DNA from: Bacteroidota bacterium
GTDB lineage: Bacteria > Bacteroidota > Bacteroidia > B-17B0 > Aurantibacillaceae
Direction of reading: 5' to 3'
Assembly (NCBI GenBank): GCA_013697245.1
Contig: JACCXH010000057.1
Coordinates: 1 to 64,000, forward strand
Length of the DNA: 64,000 nt
Part shown: positions 7,458 to 16,893 of the stretch, piece after piece
How positions within the stretch are numbered: position 1 is the first letter of the stretch
Layout: every line of letters begins with the position of its first letter
Made by a program: the position numbers and the translations under genes
Notes under the pieces: generated by a model
Database searches by the model: none
What the model was told of the DNA's origin: nothing
What the model saw: only the letters and a program-made list of their open reading frames with translations

Positions 7458-9512
7458 ATGAAGAAAATTTTTCTGCTTTTTTTAATTATTGCTTTTAAGC
7501 TTTCTACTGTTGCGCAAAAGCAATATGTTACATGGACTTTCTCACAAAAGAAGATTGCCGCAGATGAATTTGAGTTGACCTTTAAAGCAGCTATTGAACC
7601 TACCTGGCACTTGTATTCGCAGATTGAAACACCAGACGGCCCTTTACCAACACTGTTTGACTTTACAAAATCAAAAGATTATAAATTAATTGGAAAAACA
7701 ACAGAACCTAAGCCACATGAGGAAGCAGAGCCGGTGTGGGACGGAAAGATCGTACGTTCTTTTTCGGGATCAGCTGTTTTTAAACAAAAAATAAAAGCAC
7801 TAACCAACAAGCCATTTTCTGTAAAAGGATTTATTGATGGCATGGCTTGTAATGAAAGTCAGTGCCAAAAATTTTCTCCATCCCCGGATTTTAATTTTAA
7901 AATTGAAGGTGCCGAAGTTGCCGCCGCAGAAACAACAAGCACCGTAACGGAAACTGCCACAACAGAAACCTCTCAGCAAGTAGCCGCAGTTGAAAATACT
8001 GTTGCTGCTGTAAAGAGTAATACAAATGAGGCAAAAATTTCCGCACCACCAGAAAAAAAATCTGAACGTACGTATTTAGGATTATTTATTGCCGGCTTCC
8101 TTGGTGGATTAGCCGCACTGCTCACGCCCTGTGTGTTTCCGATGATACCCATGACTGTTAGTTTTTTTACGAAACAAAGTAAAACAAAGGCGGCGGGTAT
8201 TCGAAACGCATTTATTTATGCTCTTTCTATTATTGCTATTTATATTGCGCTTGGCTTAGGCGTTACATTAATTTTTGGCGCAGATGCTATGAATAACCTA
8301 GCAACAAACGTCTGGTTTAACTTAGCCTTCTTTGTTCTATTAGTTGTTTTTGCTATTTCTTTTTTAGGTGCTTTCGAAATTACTTTGCCATCGGGTTTTG
8401 TAAATAAGATGGACGCCAAATCAGATAAGGGCGGCCTGATCGGGATCTTTTTTATGGCCTTTACTTTAGGCTTGGTTTCATTCTCCTGCACCGGACCAAT
8501 TATAGGAACCCTGCTTGTACAAGCAGCGTCAACAGGTGCTTTGGCGGGACCGTTCTTTGGTATGTTTGGTTTTTCATTAGCATTGGCTTTACCTTTTGGC
8601 TTATTTGCCGCATTTCCGGGCTGGTTAAATTCATTACCAAAATCAGGCGGCTGGTTAAACTCTGTAAAAGTTGTGTTAGGTTTTTTAGAACTAGCATTAG
8701 CAATGAAATTTTTATCGAACGCTGATCTTGTTGTACAAGCTGGAATTTTAACCAGGGAATTATTTTTAGTGATTTGGATTGTGATCTTCGCTTTATTAGG
8801 TGGATACTTAATGGGTTGGTTCAAATTGTCTCACGATAGTGAAATGAAATATGTTTCAGTGCCGCGTTTAATGATGGCCATTTTAGTTTTCTCTTTTACG
8901 GTTTATTTAATTCCGGGCTTATGGGGCGCACCATTAAAACTGATCAGCGGTTTTCCTCCTCCGGATTTTTATAGCGAATCACCCGAAGGCTTTGGTGGAA
9001 GAAAAGCAGAAGCCAATTCAAACAATACCGCACATGAAGATTTACCGGAACATGCGCATCGCGGACCAAATGGTATTCCTGCTTTTGATGATTATTTTGT
9101 AGCATTGGCCCACGCAAAAAAAGTAAATAAACCAATCTTAATTGATTTTACCGGATGGGCCTGTGTTAATTGCCGAAAAATGGAAGGCCAGGTTTGGAGC
9201 GACTCTGATGTGAAAAGAAAATTAAGCGAAGATTTTGTTTTAGTCTCTCTTTACGTTGATGATAAAAAGAAACTTCCCGCTGAGTTACAGGTTGAAGTAG
9301 CGTGGAATGGATCAAAACGTACACTATCCTCGGTTGGAGATAGGTGGAGCTATTTACAGAACACAAAATACATGTCGAGCACACAGCCGCAATACTGGAT
9401 AATTGATGGTGATGAAAACCATTATAGCGATTCTACAAGCTATGATCCTGATATTGCAAAATACATTCTGTGGTTGGATAGAGGTTTGGAAAAGTTTAAT
9501 GCAAAGAAATAA
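7458..9512 (+). CDS. dsbD: Thiol:disulfide interchange protein DsbD
   Basis: This 684-residue inner-membrane protein moves electrons from cytoplasmic thioredoxin to periplasmic thiol proteins. The domains are: signal peptide (1-19); N-terminal periplasmic domain (20-150, with Cys131 and Cys136); a low-complexity Thr/Ala/Val/Glu linker (152-200); a membrane domain of the CcdA type from about 205 to 500, with TPCVFPMIP (223-231) and a second conserved cysteine in SFSCTGPIIG; and a C-terminal thioredoxin domain with WACVNC (Cys569/Cys572). All three redox pairs are therefore present. The gene ends 2 bp from a convergent gene, with no terminator between. Confidence 0.93.
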   Translation: MKKIFLLFLIIAFKLSTVAQKQYVTWTFSQKKIAADEFELTFKAAIEPTWHLYSQIETPDGPLPTLFDFTKSKDYKLIGKTTEPKPHEEAEPVWDGKIVRSFSGSAVFKQKIKALTNKPFSVKGFIDGMACNESQCQKFSPSPDFNFKIEGAEVAAAETTSTVTETATTETSQQVAAVENTVAAVKSNTNEAKISAPPEKKSERTYLGLFIAGFLGGLAALLTPCVFPMIPMTVSFFTKQSKTKAAGIRNAFIYALSIIAIYIALGLGVTLIFGADAMNNLATNVWFNLAFFVLLVVFAISFLGAFEITLPSGFVNKMDAKSDKGGLIGIFFMAFTLGLVSFSCTGPIIGTLLVQAASTGALAGPFFGMFGFSLALALPFGLFAAFPGWLNSLPKSGGWLNSVKVVLGFLELALAMKFLSNADLVVQAGILTRELFLVIWIVIFALLGGYLMGWFKLSHDSEMKYVSVPRLMMAILVFSFTVYLIPGLWGAPLKLISGFPPPDFYSESPEGFGGRKAEANSNNTAHEDLPEHAHRGPNGIPAFDDYFVALAHAKKVNKPILIDFTGWACVNCRKMEGQVWSDSDVKRKLSEDFVLVSLYVDDKKKLPAELQVEVAWNGSKRTLSSVGDRWSYLQNTKYMSSTQPQYWIIDGDENHYSDSTSYDPDIAKYILWLDRGLEKFNAKK

Positions 9513-9514
9513 TT

Positions 9515-10057
9515 TTATTTTCCCAACAATTTCGATAGAACGTATTTTCCATCAATTACCAATTGCTTAAAATTTTTTCCGTTGCGGATAATTAATTGGT
9601 TGGTATTGTATTTTGTAATAGCGTAATCGTACTCAATAGCTTCTTTACCTTTTTTCTCAAGTGCAATAAGATACTTAAGATCTTTATCACTTAAAACAAA
9701 CGACCTTTCTTTTTTAAATTCCCAATAAGCCTTTTCTCTTATCTTTAATCCTGAAAATTTTCTGTTTGGAAAAACGGTCAACGAGGAGGCATAATAATTT
9801 ACCGTATAACTATCCGCGTTTTTTTTAACCACAAATTTTTCTGTGATCGTATATTTTTGCGGATTACCTGTTAATGTTTGTCCTGATGCTGTAGAAAGTT
9901 GTTGTACAGCCTCTTCTACGTGGCACTGGTAATAAGTAAGGGAGTCGCCAACTTTTATAGTTTTTAAAATACTGTTATTTGGAATAACAACAGAATCATT
10001 TTGTGCTAATACACTAAAAGCAAAAGACAAGAATATGATCAATAAAAAATTTCTCAT
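9515..10057 (-). CDS. Exported protein of unknown function
   Basis: The 180-residue protein has a signal peptide ([19 protein letters not shown]) and no cysteine at the cleavage site, so it is probably periplasmic. It is strand-rich, contains one Cys (in YYQCHVEE), and ends with a basic segment. I do not recognise the family. Its start overlaps the stop of purT by 4 bp (ATGA), meaning translational coupling to purT, although nothing in it suggests a purine role. It is convergent with dsbD. Confidence 0.75.
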   Translation of the reverse strand: MRNFLLIIFLSFAFSVLAQNDSVVIPNNSILKTIKVGDSLTYYQCHVEEAVQQLSTASGQTLTGNPQKYTITEKFVVKKNADSYTVNYYASSLTVFPNRKFSGLKIREKAYWEFKKERSFVLSDKDLKYLIALEKKGKEAIEYDYAITKYNTNQLIIRNGKNFKQLVIDGKYVLSKLLGK

Positions 10058-11223
10058 TGATGAACGACCTCAATTTGTTTCGAAAGCTGAATGGCTTTTT
10101 CTTTTGTTTTAGTTACATCCGAATTTAAATTATCGTTGCATAATACAACCGCCATTCGCCTGTAAGGACGAGTGGTTGGTTTATTAAACACTTTAACATC
10201 GGTATTTTTATTTTCAAGAACTTTTTCTATTCCTTTAAACGCAGGCTTGCCGCCTTCTTTAGTAGCAAGCACCACAGCCGAGGCACCGTTCTTTATCAAC
10301 TCAATATTTGGAATTGGCAAACCTAAAATAGCACGTGCGTGCAATTCAAATTCGTTATAGTTTTGTGTGTTGGCTAAGGTCACCATTCCTGTGTCGTGCG
10401 GACGGGGAGAAAGCTCAGAAAAGTAAACACCGTTTTGCGTCAAGAAAAACTCAATACCCCAAATGCCGTAACCCGTTAATGCTTTGGTAACTTTTTCAGC
10501 CATTTGTTGCGCTTCTTTCAAGTCTTTATCACTTATAGCACAGGGCTGCCAGCTTTCCTGGTAATCGCCGCGCTCTTGCCTGTGGCCAATTGGCGGGCAA
10601 AACAAAGTAATGCCGTTCTTTTGTGTTACCGTTAATAAGGTTATCTCCGAATCAAACTTAACAAACTCTTCAATAATAGCTTCTTTATAATCGCCACGAG
10701 AACCATCCATGGCATAATTCCAGGCCTTCTCAACATCAGCTTCTGTTTTAATAACGCTTTGCCCTTTGCCGCTACTGCTCATTAATGGTTTTACCACACA
10801 AGGTATCCCAATCTTTGAAACTGCAACTTTAAAATCTTCTAAATGGGTCGCATATAAATAATTGGCGGTCTTTAAACCCAGCTCTTTTGCCGCCAGATCG
10901 CGAATGGCTTTACGGTTCATAGTAAAATTAGCAGCCTTTGCGCTTGGCACAACTGTTATGCCTTGTTTTTCGTAATCATAAAAACGCTCGGTTCTTATGG
11001 CTTCAATTTCGGGTACAATAAGATCGGGTTTATGTTTCGCAACAATTTTATCTAAGGCATCGCCATCTAACATATTGATCACCTCAAACTCATGCGCCAC
11101 TTGCATGGCAGGGGCGTTTGCATAACTATCAACCGCAATTACGTGTTGCCCTAAACGTTGTAGCGCAACAACAACTTCTTTACCCAATTCGCCGCTGCCA
11201 AGAAGCATTACTTTTTTTTGCAT
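10054..11223 (-). CDS. purT: Formate-dependent GAR formyltransferase
   Basis: PurT makes formylglycinamide ribonucleotide from GAR, formate and ATP, the folate-independent version of the third purine step. The 389-residue protein has the ATP-grasp architecture: N-terminal GSGELGKEV (9-17) nucleotide-fold loop, PEIEAIRTE, the ATP-grasp core [15 protein letters not shown], and the metal/ATP region with [10 protein letters not shown] and [15 protein letters not shown], the last being highly typical of PurT/PurK. Length matches E. coli PurT (392). The gene sits between two unknown exported proteins rather than with other pur genes. Confidence 0.94.
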   Translation of the reverse strand: MQKKVMLLGSGELGKEVVVALQRLGQHVIAVDSYANAPAMQVAHEFEVINMLDGDALDKIVAKHKPDLIVPEIEAIRTERFYDYEKQGITVVPSAKAANFTMNRKAIRDLAAKELGLKTANYLYATHLEDFKVAVSKIGIPCVVKPLMSSSGKGQSVIKTEADVEKAWNYAMDGSRGDYKEAIIEEFVKFDSEITLLTVTQKNGITLFCPPIGHRQERGDYQESWQPCAISDKDLKEAQQMAEKVTKALTGYGIWGIEFFLTQNGVYFSELSPRPHDTGMVTLANTQNYNEFELHARAILGLPIPNIELIKNGASAVVLATKEGGKPAFKGIEKVLENKNTDVKVFNKPTTRPYRRMAVVLCNDNLNSDVTKTKEKAIQLSKQIEVVHQ

Positions 11224-11245
11224 TCTGAAACTTGTTTAATAATTT

Positions 11246-11896
11246 TTATTTTTTAAATCCTACGTTAATCGTTTCGGGGTACGAGTTATGGAAAATGCCA
11301 TAAAACCCATAACCAATAACTAAACCAATGGTGCCGCCAATTATCGATTTTATTCTTCGTCGCTGCCTTGCTACACGTTCGTAGCCTAAAATATAAGCGT
11401 CGCTTTCAACATAAACTGGATTACTAATGGTATTATGCCGTATCCTGATTTTTGGTAAGCCTGTTAAAGCCATAAAACCATAAGGCGCAACAGGCCCCCA
11501 GAATGTACCGCTCATGCCGCCAACAAGGCCGGCAATACCGGCGCTAATTAAACAGCCGCGCGCTTTAAAACCTTTGCGCGCATCGTTCTCGCCTTTCATG
11601 TAAAGCCACATTTCATCGCGTGTAAACCAATTACTTAAAAGCGAATCCTGTTTGTAATAATAACGTTTATCGCCATTAGCAAAGCGCACCATAAAAAGTT
11701 GATCCCACTCGTAATGAATTTTTTTATTTGTTTTTTTAGGGTTGATGATTGTAACCGCTCCTAAAAGTGTATCAATAACTTTTTCGCCAACAACCTGCCC
11801 GTTCATTAAATAAATCGTGTCTTGTACTTTAGCTTGAGAAAAAGCAGACTGGAACAAGAAATAAAAAACAAGAAACAGAAATCCCTTCTTAAGCAT
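11246..11896 (-). CDS. Exported or membrane protein of unknown function
   Basis: The 216-residue protein begins with a signal peptide (cleavage near residue 20, FSQA). About 100 residues follow that look like the small Bacteroidota exported domains starting DTIYLMNGQVV. The C-terminal half has two glycine-rich hydrophobic stretches (around 113-140 and 188-205), so it may be membrane anchored. No known motif is seen. A TATCTTTG promoter -7 element is on the minus strand at 11901-11908, directly upstream. It lies 22 bp upstream of purT and may be co-transcribed with it. Confidence 0.7.
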   Translation of the reverse strand: MLKKGFLFLVFYFLFQSAFSQAKVQDTIYLMNGQVVGEKVIDTLLGAVTIINPKKTNKKIHYEWDQLFMVRFANGDKRYYYKQDSLLSNWFTRDEMWLYMKGENDARKGFKARGCLISAGIAGLVGGMSGTFWGPVAPYGFMALTGLPKIRIRHNTISNPVYVESDAYILGYERVARQRRRIKSIIGGTIGLVIGYGFYGIFHNSYPETINVGFKK

Positions 11897-11960
11897 ATTT
11901 CAAAGATAAATTATTAATTAGAAATTAAGATTGTTTTGATTAAGAAGAGTTACAAAATGT

Positions 11961-13088
11961 TTAATAATTAACAACTTGCTCTTCTATATTGGCAGGAATT
12001 TCCCTAAACTCATATTGCTGATTGCGCAGCTGCGGCTCAAAGCCGGCCTCGCGAATAGCATCTTGTATGGTTTTATAAGTAAAACGATGCGGCGCTCCGG
12101 CAGCGCTCACCACATTTTCTTCTATCATAATACTTCCAAAATCGTTTGCGCCGGCCTGCAAACATATTTGTGCCGTTGCTTTGCCAACCGTTAACCAACT
12201 GGCCTGTATATTAATAATATTTGGAAGCATGATACGGCTCAAAGCTATCATGCGGATATATTCGTCAGGCGTAACGGTGTTTTTTACACCTTTTACACGT
12301 TTTAATAAAGTGCCGTCATCCATAAATGGCCATGGAATAAAAGCTAAAAAGCCTTTTGATGCTGCTGGCTTTTGCGCTTGTACTTCGCGGATCCAAACCA
12401 AATGTTCAAACCTTTCGTAAATGGTTTCCACGTGGCCAAACATCATGGTTGCACTGGTTGTAATATTTAATTGGTGGCAGGCCTTCATCACCTCTAACCA
12501 TTCGCGCCCGGTACACTTACCTTTACTAATTAAGCGGCGCACACGGTCGTTCAAAATCTCGGCGCCGGCGCCGGGTAAACTGTCTAAACCCGCTTCTACC
12601 AAGGCTTTTAGCACTTCGGTATGCGTACTTTTTTCGAGTTTGGTAATATGTGCAATTTCCGGCGGACCAAGAGAGTGCAATTTTATTTGAGGAAAATGTT
12701 TTTTTATTTCTTTAAAAAGTTCAACATAGAAAGAAAGGCCAAGATCAGGATGGTGACCACCCTGTAGTAAAAGCTGGTCGCCGCCATAACGAATGGTTTC
12801 TTCTATTTTTTTCTTGTAAGTAGCAATATCTGTAATGTAAGATTCTTTGTGGCCGGGGATCCTGTAAAAATTACAGAACTTACAGTTGGCAATACAGACA
12901 TTGGTGGTATTTAAATTCCTGTCTATTTGCCAAGTAACTTTATTTGAATTTTTTTTCTGGATCTTTTTAAGTTCGTTGGCAACAAACATTAATTCGGCTG
13001 TTGGGGCGTTCTCGTATAAGAATACACCTTCTTCAATACTTAAAAACTCAAATTTTAATGCGCGTGATAAAAGCTCGGTTACGTTCAT
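11961..13088 (-). CDS. mqnC: Cyclic dehypoxanthinylfutalosine synthase
   Basis: MqnC is a radical SAM enzyme of the futalosine route to menaquinone, converting dehypoxanthine futalosine to its cyclic form. The 375-residue protein has the cluster motif CIANCKFC (Cys65, Cys69, Cys72) after DRNLNTTNV, and SLPGAGAEIL, close to the family's SxPGGGAEIL. Early residues NAPTAELMFVAN are also typical of MqnC. Length fits. No other mqn gene is in the window, so the pathway is scattered. The upstream YjbR-like gene ends 25 bp before its start. Confidence 0.92.
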   Translation of the reverse strand: MNVTELLSRALKFEFLSIEEGVFLYENAPTAELMFVANELKKIQKKNSNKVTWQIDRNLNTTNVCIANCKFCNFYRIPGHKESYITDIATYKKKIEETIRYGGDQLLLQGGHHPDLGLSFYVELFKEIKKHFPQIKLHSLGPPEIAHITKLEKSTHTEVLKALVEAGLDSLPGAGAEILNDRVRRLISKGKCTGREWLEVMKACHQLNITTSATMMFGHVETIYERFEHLVWIREVQAQKPAASKGFLAFIPWPFMDDGTLLKRVKGVKNTVTPDEYIRMIALSRIMLPNIINIQASWLTVGKATAQICLQAGANDFGSIMIEENVVSAAGAPHRFTYKTIQDAIREAGFEPQLRNQQYEFREIPANIEEQVVNY

Positions 13089-13113
13089 TTTTGTGGCTAT
13101 AAAGGTACAAAAA

Positions 13114-13470
13114 TTACGGCTTCAAAAATGCTTCTCTTTGCTTTTTAGGCAAAGATGATATAATGAGATCGTAAGAGTCATCGATCCAGGCTAACACTTG
13201 TTTTTTTGAGGCTCTTCCATCGCAAATAATGGTGTTCCAATGTTGCTTGTTCATGTGATAACCCGGCTGAACAAAATCGTATTTTTCGCGAAGATCGAGG
13301 GCCTTTTGCGGATCACACTTTGCGTTAAATTGTATTGGGCTGGAATTAAGGCTTGTGAGCAAAAACATTTTGCCCGCAACTTTAAAAACCAAAGTTTCGT
13401 TATCAAACGGAAACCCCTCTGTAACCCCCTTTTTTAAAAGAGAATATTCTCTTATTTCCTCAATGCTCAT
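13114..13470 (-). CDS. MmcQ/YjbR-family protein
   Basis: This small cytoplasmic protein (118 residues from the Met at 13470) matches the MmcQ/YjbR double-wing fold: IEEIREYSL at the start, FPFDNETLVFKVAGKMF, a central SPIQFNAKCDP, and the characteristic GYHMNKQHWNTI. The family has a CyaY-like, putatively DNA-binding fold, but no established function. An upstream Met (13479) would add three residues; I prefer 13470 because relatives begin at that point. It precedes mqnC on the same strand. Confidence 0.82.
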   Translation of the reverse strand: MSIEEIREYSLLKKGVTEGFPFDNETLVFKVAGKMFLLTSLNSSPIQFNAKCDPQKALDLREKYDFVQPGYHMNKQHWNTIICDGRASKKQVLAWIDDSYDLIISSLPKKQREAFLKP

Positions 13471-13609
13471 GCTTAACAATTTGTTAATATACTTGCCAAA
13501 TATGCTAAAAATTATGCCAGATGTAAAACAACCCCTTTTTTATTGGGAAAACATGAGAATATTTGTCCTCAAATGCCGTTAAACCATAAAAATAGTTACT
13601 AATAGATTT

Positions 13610-13637
13610 TTTGTTCGGAACTATTTTATTAAGTTTG
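13610..13637 (+). promoter_or_regulatory. Putative promoter of the exbB cluster
   Basis: TTTG at 13610-13613 and TAAGTTTG at 13630-13637 match the Bacteroidota -33 and -7 elements, with 16 bp between them (usual 17-23). The exbB ATG lies 49 bp further on. Confidence 0.5.
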
Positions 13638-13686
13638 GCATTCATTTTAAATAAGAAAATTAACTAAATAATAAATAACAACAACT

Positions 13687-14490
13687 ATGAGCACAAAAAA
13701 AACATCGGGAGGATTCCCATTAGTGGTATCGTTTTTAGCAATTGTAATCTGTATTTGCATTGGCTGGTTTATTTACAAAACAATTTTAGGTTCAGCAGCG
13801 AACTTTGAAGGCGGAGATTCTGAAAAAGGACATCCACACAACATCTTAGGAACCATGTACAAAGGCGGATTTATTGTACCGATCTTAATTGGCTTTTTAT
13901 TAACGGTAATTACTTTCGCTATTGAGCGTTTCATTACTATTATGAAGGCTAGCGGAACCGGCGCTACTGATAAATTTGTTGCAAAAATTAAATCATTGAT
14001 CGCTAATCACGATTTTGCAGGTGCCGTTGCAGAATGCGACCGTCAAAAAGGTTCATTAGCAAACGTTGTGCATGAGGGCATTAAAAAATACGAATTCGTT
14101 CAAAACGATTCGCAGATGGACAAAGAAGCAAAAGTACACGCTATCCAAAAATCATTAGAGGAAGCTACTTCACTAGAATTACCAATGTTATCAAAAAACA
14201 TGGTGGTTATCTCAACTATGGCTTCTATCGGTACATTAGCTGGTCTTATTGGAACGGTTGTGGGTATGATTCGTGCGTTTGCGGCCTTATCGGCTGCCGG
14301 CGCTCCAGATACCTCTGCGCTTGCAACAGGTATCTCTGAGGCCCTTGTAAACACATTGGTTGGTATCTTAACTTCGGCTTGCGCGATCATTTTCTATAAC
14401 TATTTCAGTAATAGAATTGACCAGATCACTTATGCTATGGACGAGGCAGGGTTCTCAATTATTCAGGAGTTTCAGGCTTCCGGAAAATAA
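13687..14490 (+). CDS. exbB: MotA/TolQ/ExbB proton channel protein
   Basis: This is the ExbB-type subunit of the inner-membrane proton channel that powers TonB. The 267-residue protein has a membrane segment at about 12-32, a second at about 58-80, a cytoplasmic loop (~85-165), and the conserved third/fourth membrane region with MASIGTLAGLIGTVVGMIRAF and GISEALVNTLVGIL, typical of the family. It is the first gene of an ExbB-ExbD-ExbD-TonB cluster. The extra N-terminal membrane segment is common in Bacteroidota members. The substrate of the associated TonB receptors is not indicated here. Confidence 0.92.
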   Translation: MSTKKTSGGFPLVVSFLAIVICICIGWFIYKTILGSAANFEGGDSEKGHPHNILGTMYKGGFIVPILIGFLLTVITFAIERFITIMKASGTGATDKFVAKIKSLIANHDFAGAVAECDRQKGSLANVVHEGIKKYEFVQNDSQMDKEAKVHAIQKSLEEATSLELPMLSKNMVVISTMASIGTLAGLIGTVVGMIRAFAALSAAGAPDTSALATGISEALVNTLVGILTSACAIIFYNYFSNRIDQITYAMDEAGFSIIQEFQASGK

Positions 14491-14585
14491 CGGTTCGACT
14501 GAGCTCACCACAAGTTTTTGATAATTTCTTCAAAAATATTTATGGAATTAAAATAATTATTCATCTTAATTAAAAACAACAAACA

Positions 14586-15272
14586 ATGTCAAAGAAACCA
14601 TCAAAAGGAGGAGCCCCGGCGTTAGATATGACGCCCATGGTGGATCTAGCTTTTCTACTGGTAACATTTTTTATGTTGACGGCGTCATTTCGTATGGCAG
14701 AGCCGGTTGTGGTTGACCCGCCTTCTTCAATAGGCATGGTAGATCTACCGGATAACCATATTATGGTTACCATCGATAATGATGGACGTGCTTTTTTTGG
14801 GATCAGCAACTCAACTGCTAAAATGAACGCTTTGCGTCAAATGGCAGTAAAATATAAAGTACCCTTTACTGAAGAACAAATTATTAAGTTTAGTGGTTTA
14901 CCCAGTTTTGGAGTTGATATAAAAGATCTTCCTGCTTACATAGATGCAAAAGACGAAGCTAGAACGAACTTTAAAGGCCAAAGAGGCGTACCATTAGATA
15001 CCATTACACCAAACAACCAGTTAAAAGATTGGATAAGTATTGGTGGAACAGAAGCGGTTAAAATGTACGAAGAAGCAAAAATAAAAGCAGCCGAGGCCGG
15101 TGGTGAATTTAAAGCCGAAAAGCCACGTTATGCTATAAAATGCGACGCTAAAACAAAGTACATTTTTGTAAAGGACGTTATTAAAACATTTACCGATCTT
15201 AAATTATATCAATTTAACCTTATTACCTCTTTAGAAGGAGGGGGCACAGTAATTGATCCGGCAAAAAAATAA
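14586..15272 (+). CDS. exbD: ExbD/TolR biopolymer transport protein, first copy
   Basis: This 228-residue protein has the ExbD signature MTPMVDLAFLLVTFFML (residues 16-32), in which the Asp is the proton-carrying residue. A periplasmic domain follows and ends in the conserved fold YIFVKDVIKTFTDLKLYQFNLIT. ExbD is usually about 140 residues; the excess sits between the membrane helix and the C-terminal fold (about 75-165), and contains a Pro- and Asp-rich stretch. It forms the channel with ExbB and probably with the second ExbD downstream. Confidence 0.9.
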   Translation: MSKKPSKGGAPALDMTPMVDLAFLLVTFFMLTASFRMAEPVVVDPPSSIGMVDLPDNHIMVTIDNDGRAFFGISNSTAKMNALRQMAVKYKVPFTEEQIIKFSGLPSFGVDIKDLPAYIDAKDEARTNFKGQRGVPLDTITPNNQLKDWISIGGTEAVKMYEEAKIKAAEAGGEFKAEKPRYAIKCDAKTKYIFVKDVIKTFTDLKLYQFNLITSLEGGGTVIDPAKK

Positions 15273-15331
15273 TTATTAATGTTTAGCAATTAGTTCTTCA
15301 AAAAACTAAAAGCTTTAAAAAACTTAAAAAA

Positions 15332-15964
15332 ATGGCAGAAATACAAGAAGGCGGCGGAGGCCACAAAGGCGGTAAGAAAAGAGCCAAGAAGCAAAGCACG
15401 CGCATTGACATGACACCCATGGTGGATCTAGCGTTTTTGTTATTAACGTTCTTCGTTTTAACTGCAACCTTTAGCAAACCAAAATCAATGGAGTTAACTT
15501 TTCCCGCACCACCACCGCCTGATCAAAAGATCGAGGAGGTTAAAAAAGGGATCACTTTTTTATTATCTAAAGACGATCGTATCTTTTATTACGAAGGACA
15601 ATTCAGAGCTGTAGATGATGAAAAAGGAGCTAAAACAACACTGGCTGAACTAAATTTTTCTCAAGGAAGCTTGCATAAATTCTTGTTAGATAAAAATAAA
15701 GAAATGCAAGACCAAATAAAAGCACTCGATGTAAAACATAAAAATAAACAGTTGGAAGACACCACGTTTAAACGCATGGTAAAAGAGGTAAAAGCAAATA
15801 AAGAATCTTATACATACCTTATCAAAACAGACGATAAAGCAACCTACAAGAACGTAATTGACGTAATTGATGAACTAAACGTAAACGTAGTTGGTAAATA
15901 TGTAATGGTAGATATTTTAAAACCGGAAATGGATCTGGTAACCGAAAAAGTTGGAACAAATTAA
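15332..15964 (+). CDS. exbD: ExbD/TolR biopolymer transport protein, second copy
   Basis: This second ExbD has 210 residues, with a Gly/Lys-rich N-terminus and the signature DMTPMVDLAFLLLTFFVL (residues 26-43, including the conserved Asp). The periplasmic part again is enlarged, with a Lys-rich helical insert (about 110-150), and ends in the standard ExbD fold (YKNVIDVIDELNVNVVGKY). Sequence divergence from the first copy outside the membrane helix suggests a heteromeric ExbD pair rather than redundancy. It lies 59 bp after the first copy and 15 bp before tonB. Confidence 0.9.
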   Translation: MAEIQEGGGGHKGGKKRAKKQSTRIDMTPMVDLAFLLLTFFVLTATFSKPKSMELTFPAPPPPDQKIEEVKKGITFLLSKDDRIFYYEGQFRAVDDEKGAKTTLAELNFSQGSLHKFLLDKNKEMQDQIKALDVKHKNKQLEDTTFKRMVKEVKANKESYTYLIKTDDKATYKNVIDVIDELNVNVVGKYVMVDILKPEMDLVTEKVGTN

Positions 15965-15979
15965 GAATAGGAGGTAAAC

Positions 15980-16774
15980 ATGTTACAAAACTGGAATGAC
16001 GTAACGTTAGATTCGAGAAATGATATAGTCTTTGAAGGAAGAAACCAAGACTATGGCGCATTTGAGCTTCGAAGAAACTATAACAAACGCATCACATTTA
16101 TTATTGGTGGTATGCTTGTGTTTTCTTTGGCTTTAATGGGCTTAAAGAAATTTATGGATAGGCCAAAGGATGAAGAGATTGTTGAAAAGATACAAAATGT
16201 TCAGATCGATCTTACGCCACCGCCGCCAATCGAAGAAGTGCCACCACCGCCACCACCGCCACCACCGCCACCAATGGTAGAGATGGTTAAATTTACACCA
16301 CCGGTAATTAAAGATGACGCTGTTGAAGAAGAGCCTCAAAAATTACAGGAAGATGTAAAGGATGTGAATGTTAGTACCAAAGATCAGGAAGGCGATAAAG
16401 ACATTGTTGCTCCGCCAACTGAAATTAAAGGACCAACAGAGGCCGCTGCTCCCGAGATCTTTACGATCGTGGAAGAACAAGCGGAATTCCCGGGTGGAAT
16501 TGCCGAACTTGGAAAGTACATTCAAAAAAACCTACAATACCCTTCTATGGCTCGCGAAGCCGGTATTAGCGGAAAATGTTTCCTTAAGTTTGTTGTGAAC
16601 GAGAATGGAGATATCAGTAATGTTGAGGTTCTAAAAGGAGTTTCAGGTTGTTCAGACTGCGATAAAGAAGCTGTACGTGTTGTAAAATCAATGCCAAAGT
16701 GGAAAGCTGCAAAAATGACCGGTCGTTCAGTAAAATGTTACTTTAACTTACCAATTAGCTTTAAAATTCAATAA
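15980..16774 (+). CDS. tonB: TonB energy transducer
   Basis: The 264-residue protein has a short cytoplasmic N-terminus containing GRNQDYGAFELRRNY (typical for Bacteroidota TonB), one membrane helix at about 36-54, and a periplasmic Pro-rich spacer (about 76-98 with a run of eleven prolines). A long acidic/Lys linker follows, then a C-terminal TonB domain (about 165-264) including FPGGIAELGKYI, LQYPSMAREAGISGK and the final KCYFNLPISFKI. Two cysteines in the C-terminal domain (GCSDCDKEA) could form a disulfide. It transmits proton-motive energy from ExbB/ExbD to outer-membrane receptors. A terminator follows. Confidence 0.93.
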   Translation: MLQNWNDVTLDSRNDIVFEGRNQDYGAFELRRNYNKRITFIIGGMLVFSLALMGLKKFMDRPKDEEIVEKIQNVQIDLTPPPPIEEVPPPPPPPPPPPMVEMVKFTPPVIKDDAVEEEPQKLQEDVKDVNVSTKDQEGDKDIVAPPTEIKGPTEAAAPEIFTIVEEQAEFPGGIAELGKYIQKNLQYPSMAREAGISGKCFLKFVVNENGDISNVEVLKGVSGCSDCDKEAVRVVKSMPKWKAAKMTGRSVKCYFNLPISFKIQ

Positions 16775-16792
16775 ATAAAATTCAATATTTAA

Positions 16793-16826
16793 AAAGCCAT
16801 AACACCTAGTGCGTTGTGGCTTTTTT
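16793..16826 (+). terminator. Terminator after tonB
   Basis: AAAGCCATAAC (16793-16803) pairs with GTTGTGGCTTT (16813-16823) and is followed by a T-run, a classical Rho-independent structure. Downstream cluster genes may need read-through or their own promoter. Confidence 0.8.
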
Positions 16827-16893
16827 ACTTTAAAAAAGGTCTTTGTAAAGCCCTTCTCTTTGTGAAGGATTTAGGATGAGGCCGACTACCAAT

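Noticed and set aside
8240-8824. 194-codon minus-strand frame inside dsbD
   Set aside because: It is the antisense of the DsbD membrane region, with no start context and a low-complexity Lys/Pro/Asn composition; the plus-strand gene is well supported.
16142-16339. Trp-rich minus-strand frame
   Set aside because: It is the complement of the proline-run (CCA/CCG codons) of tonB, not a gene.
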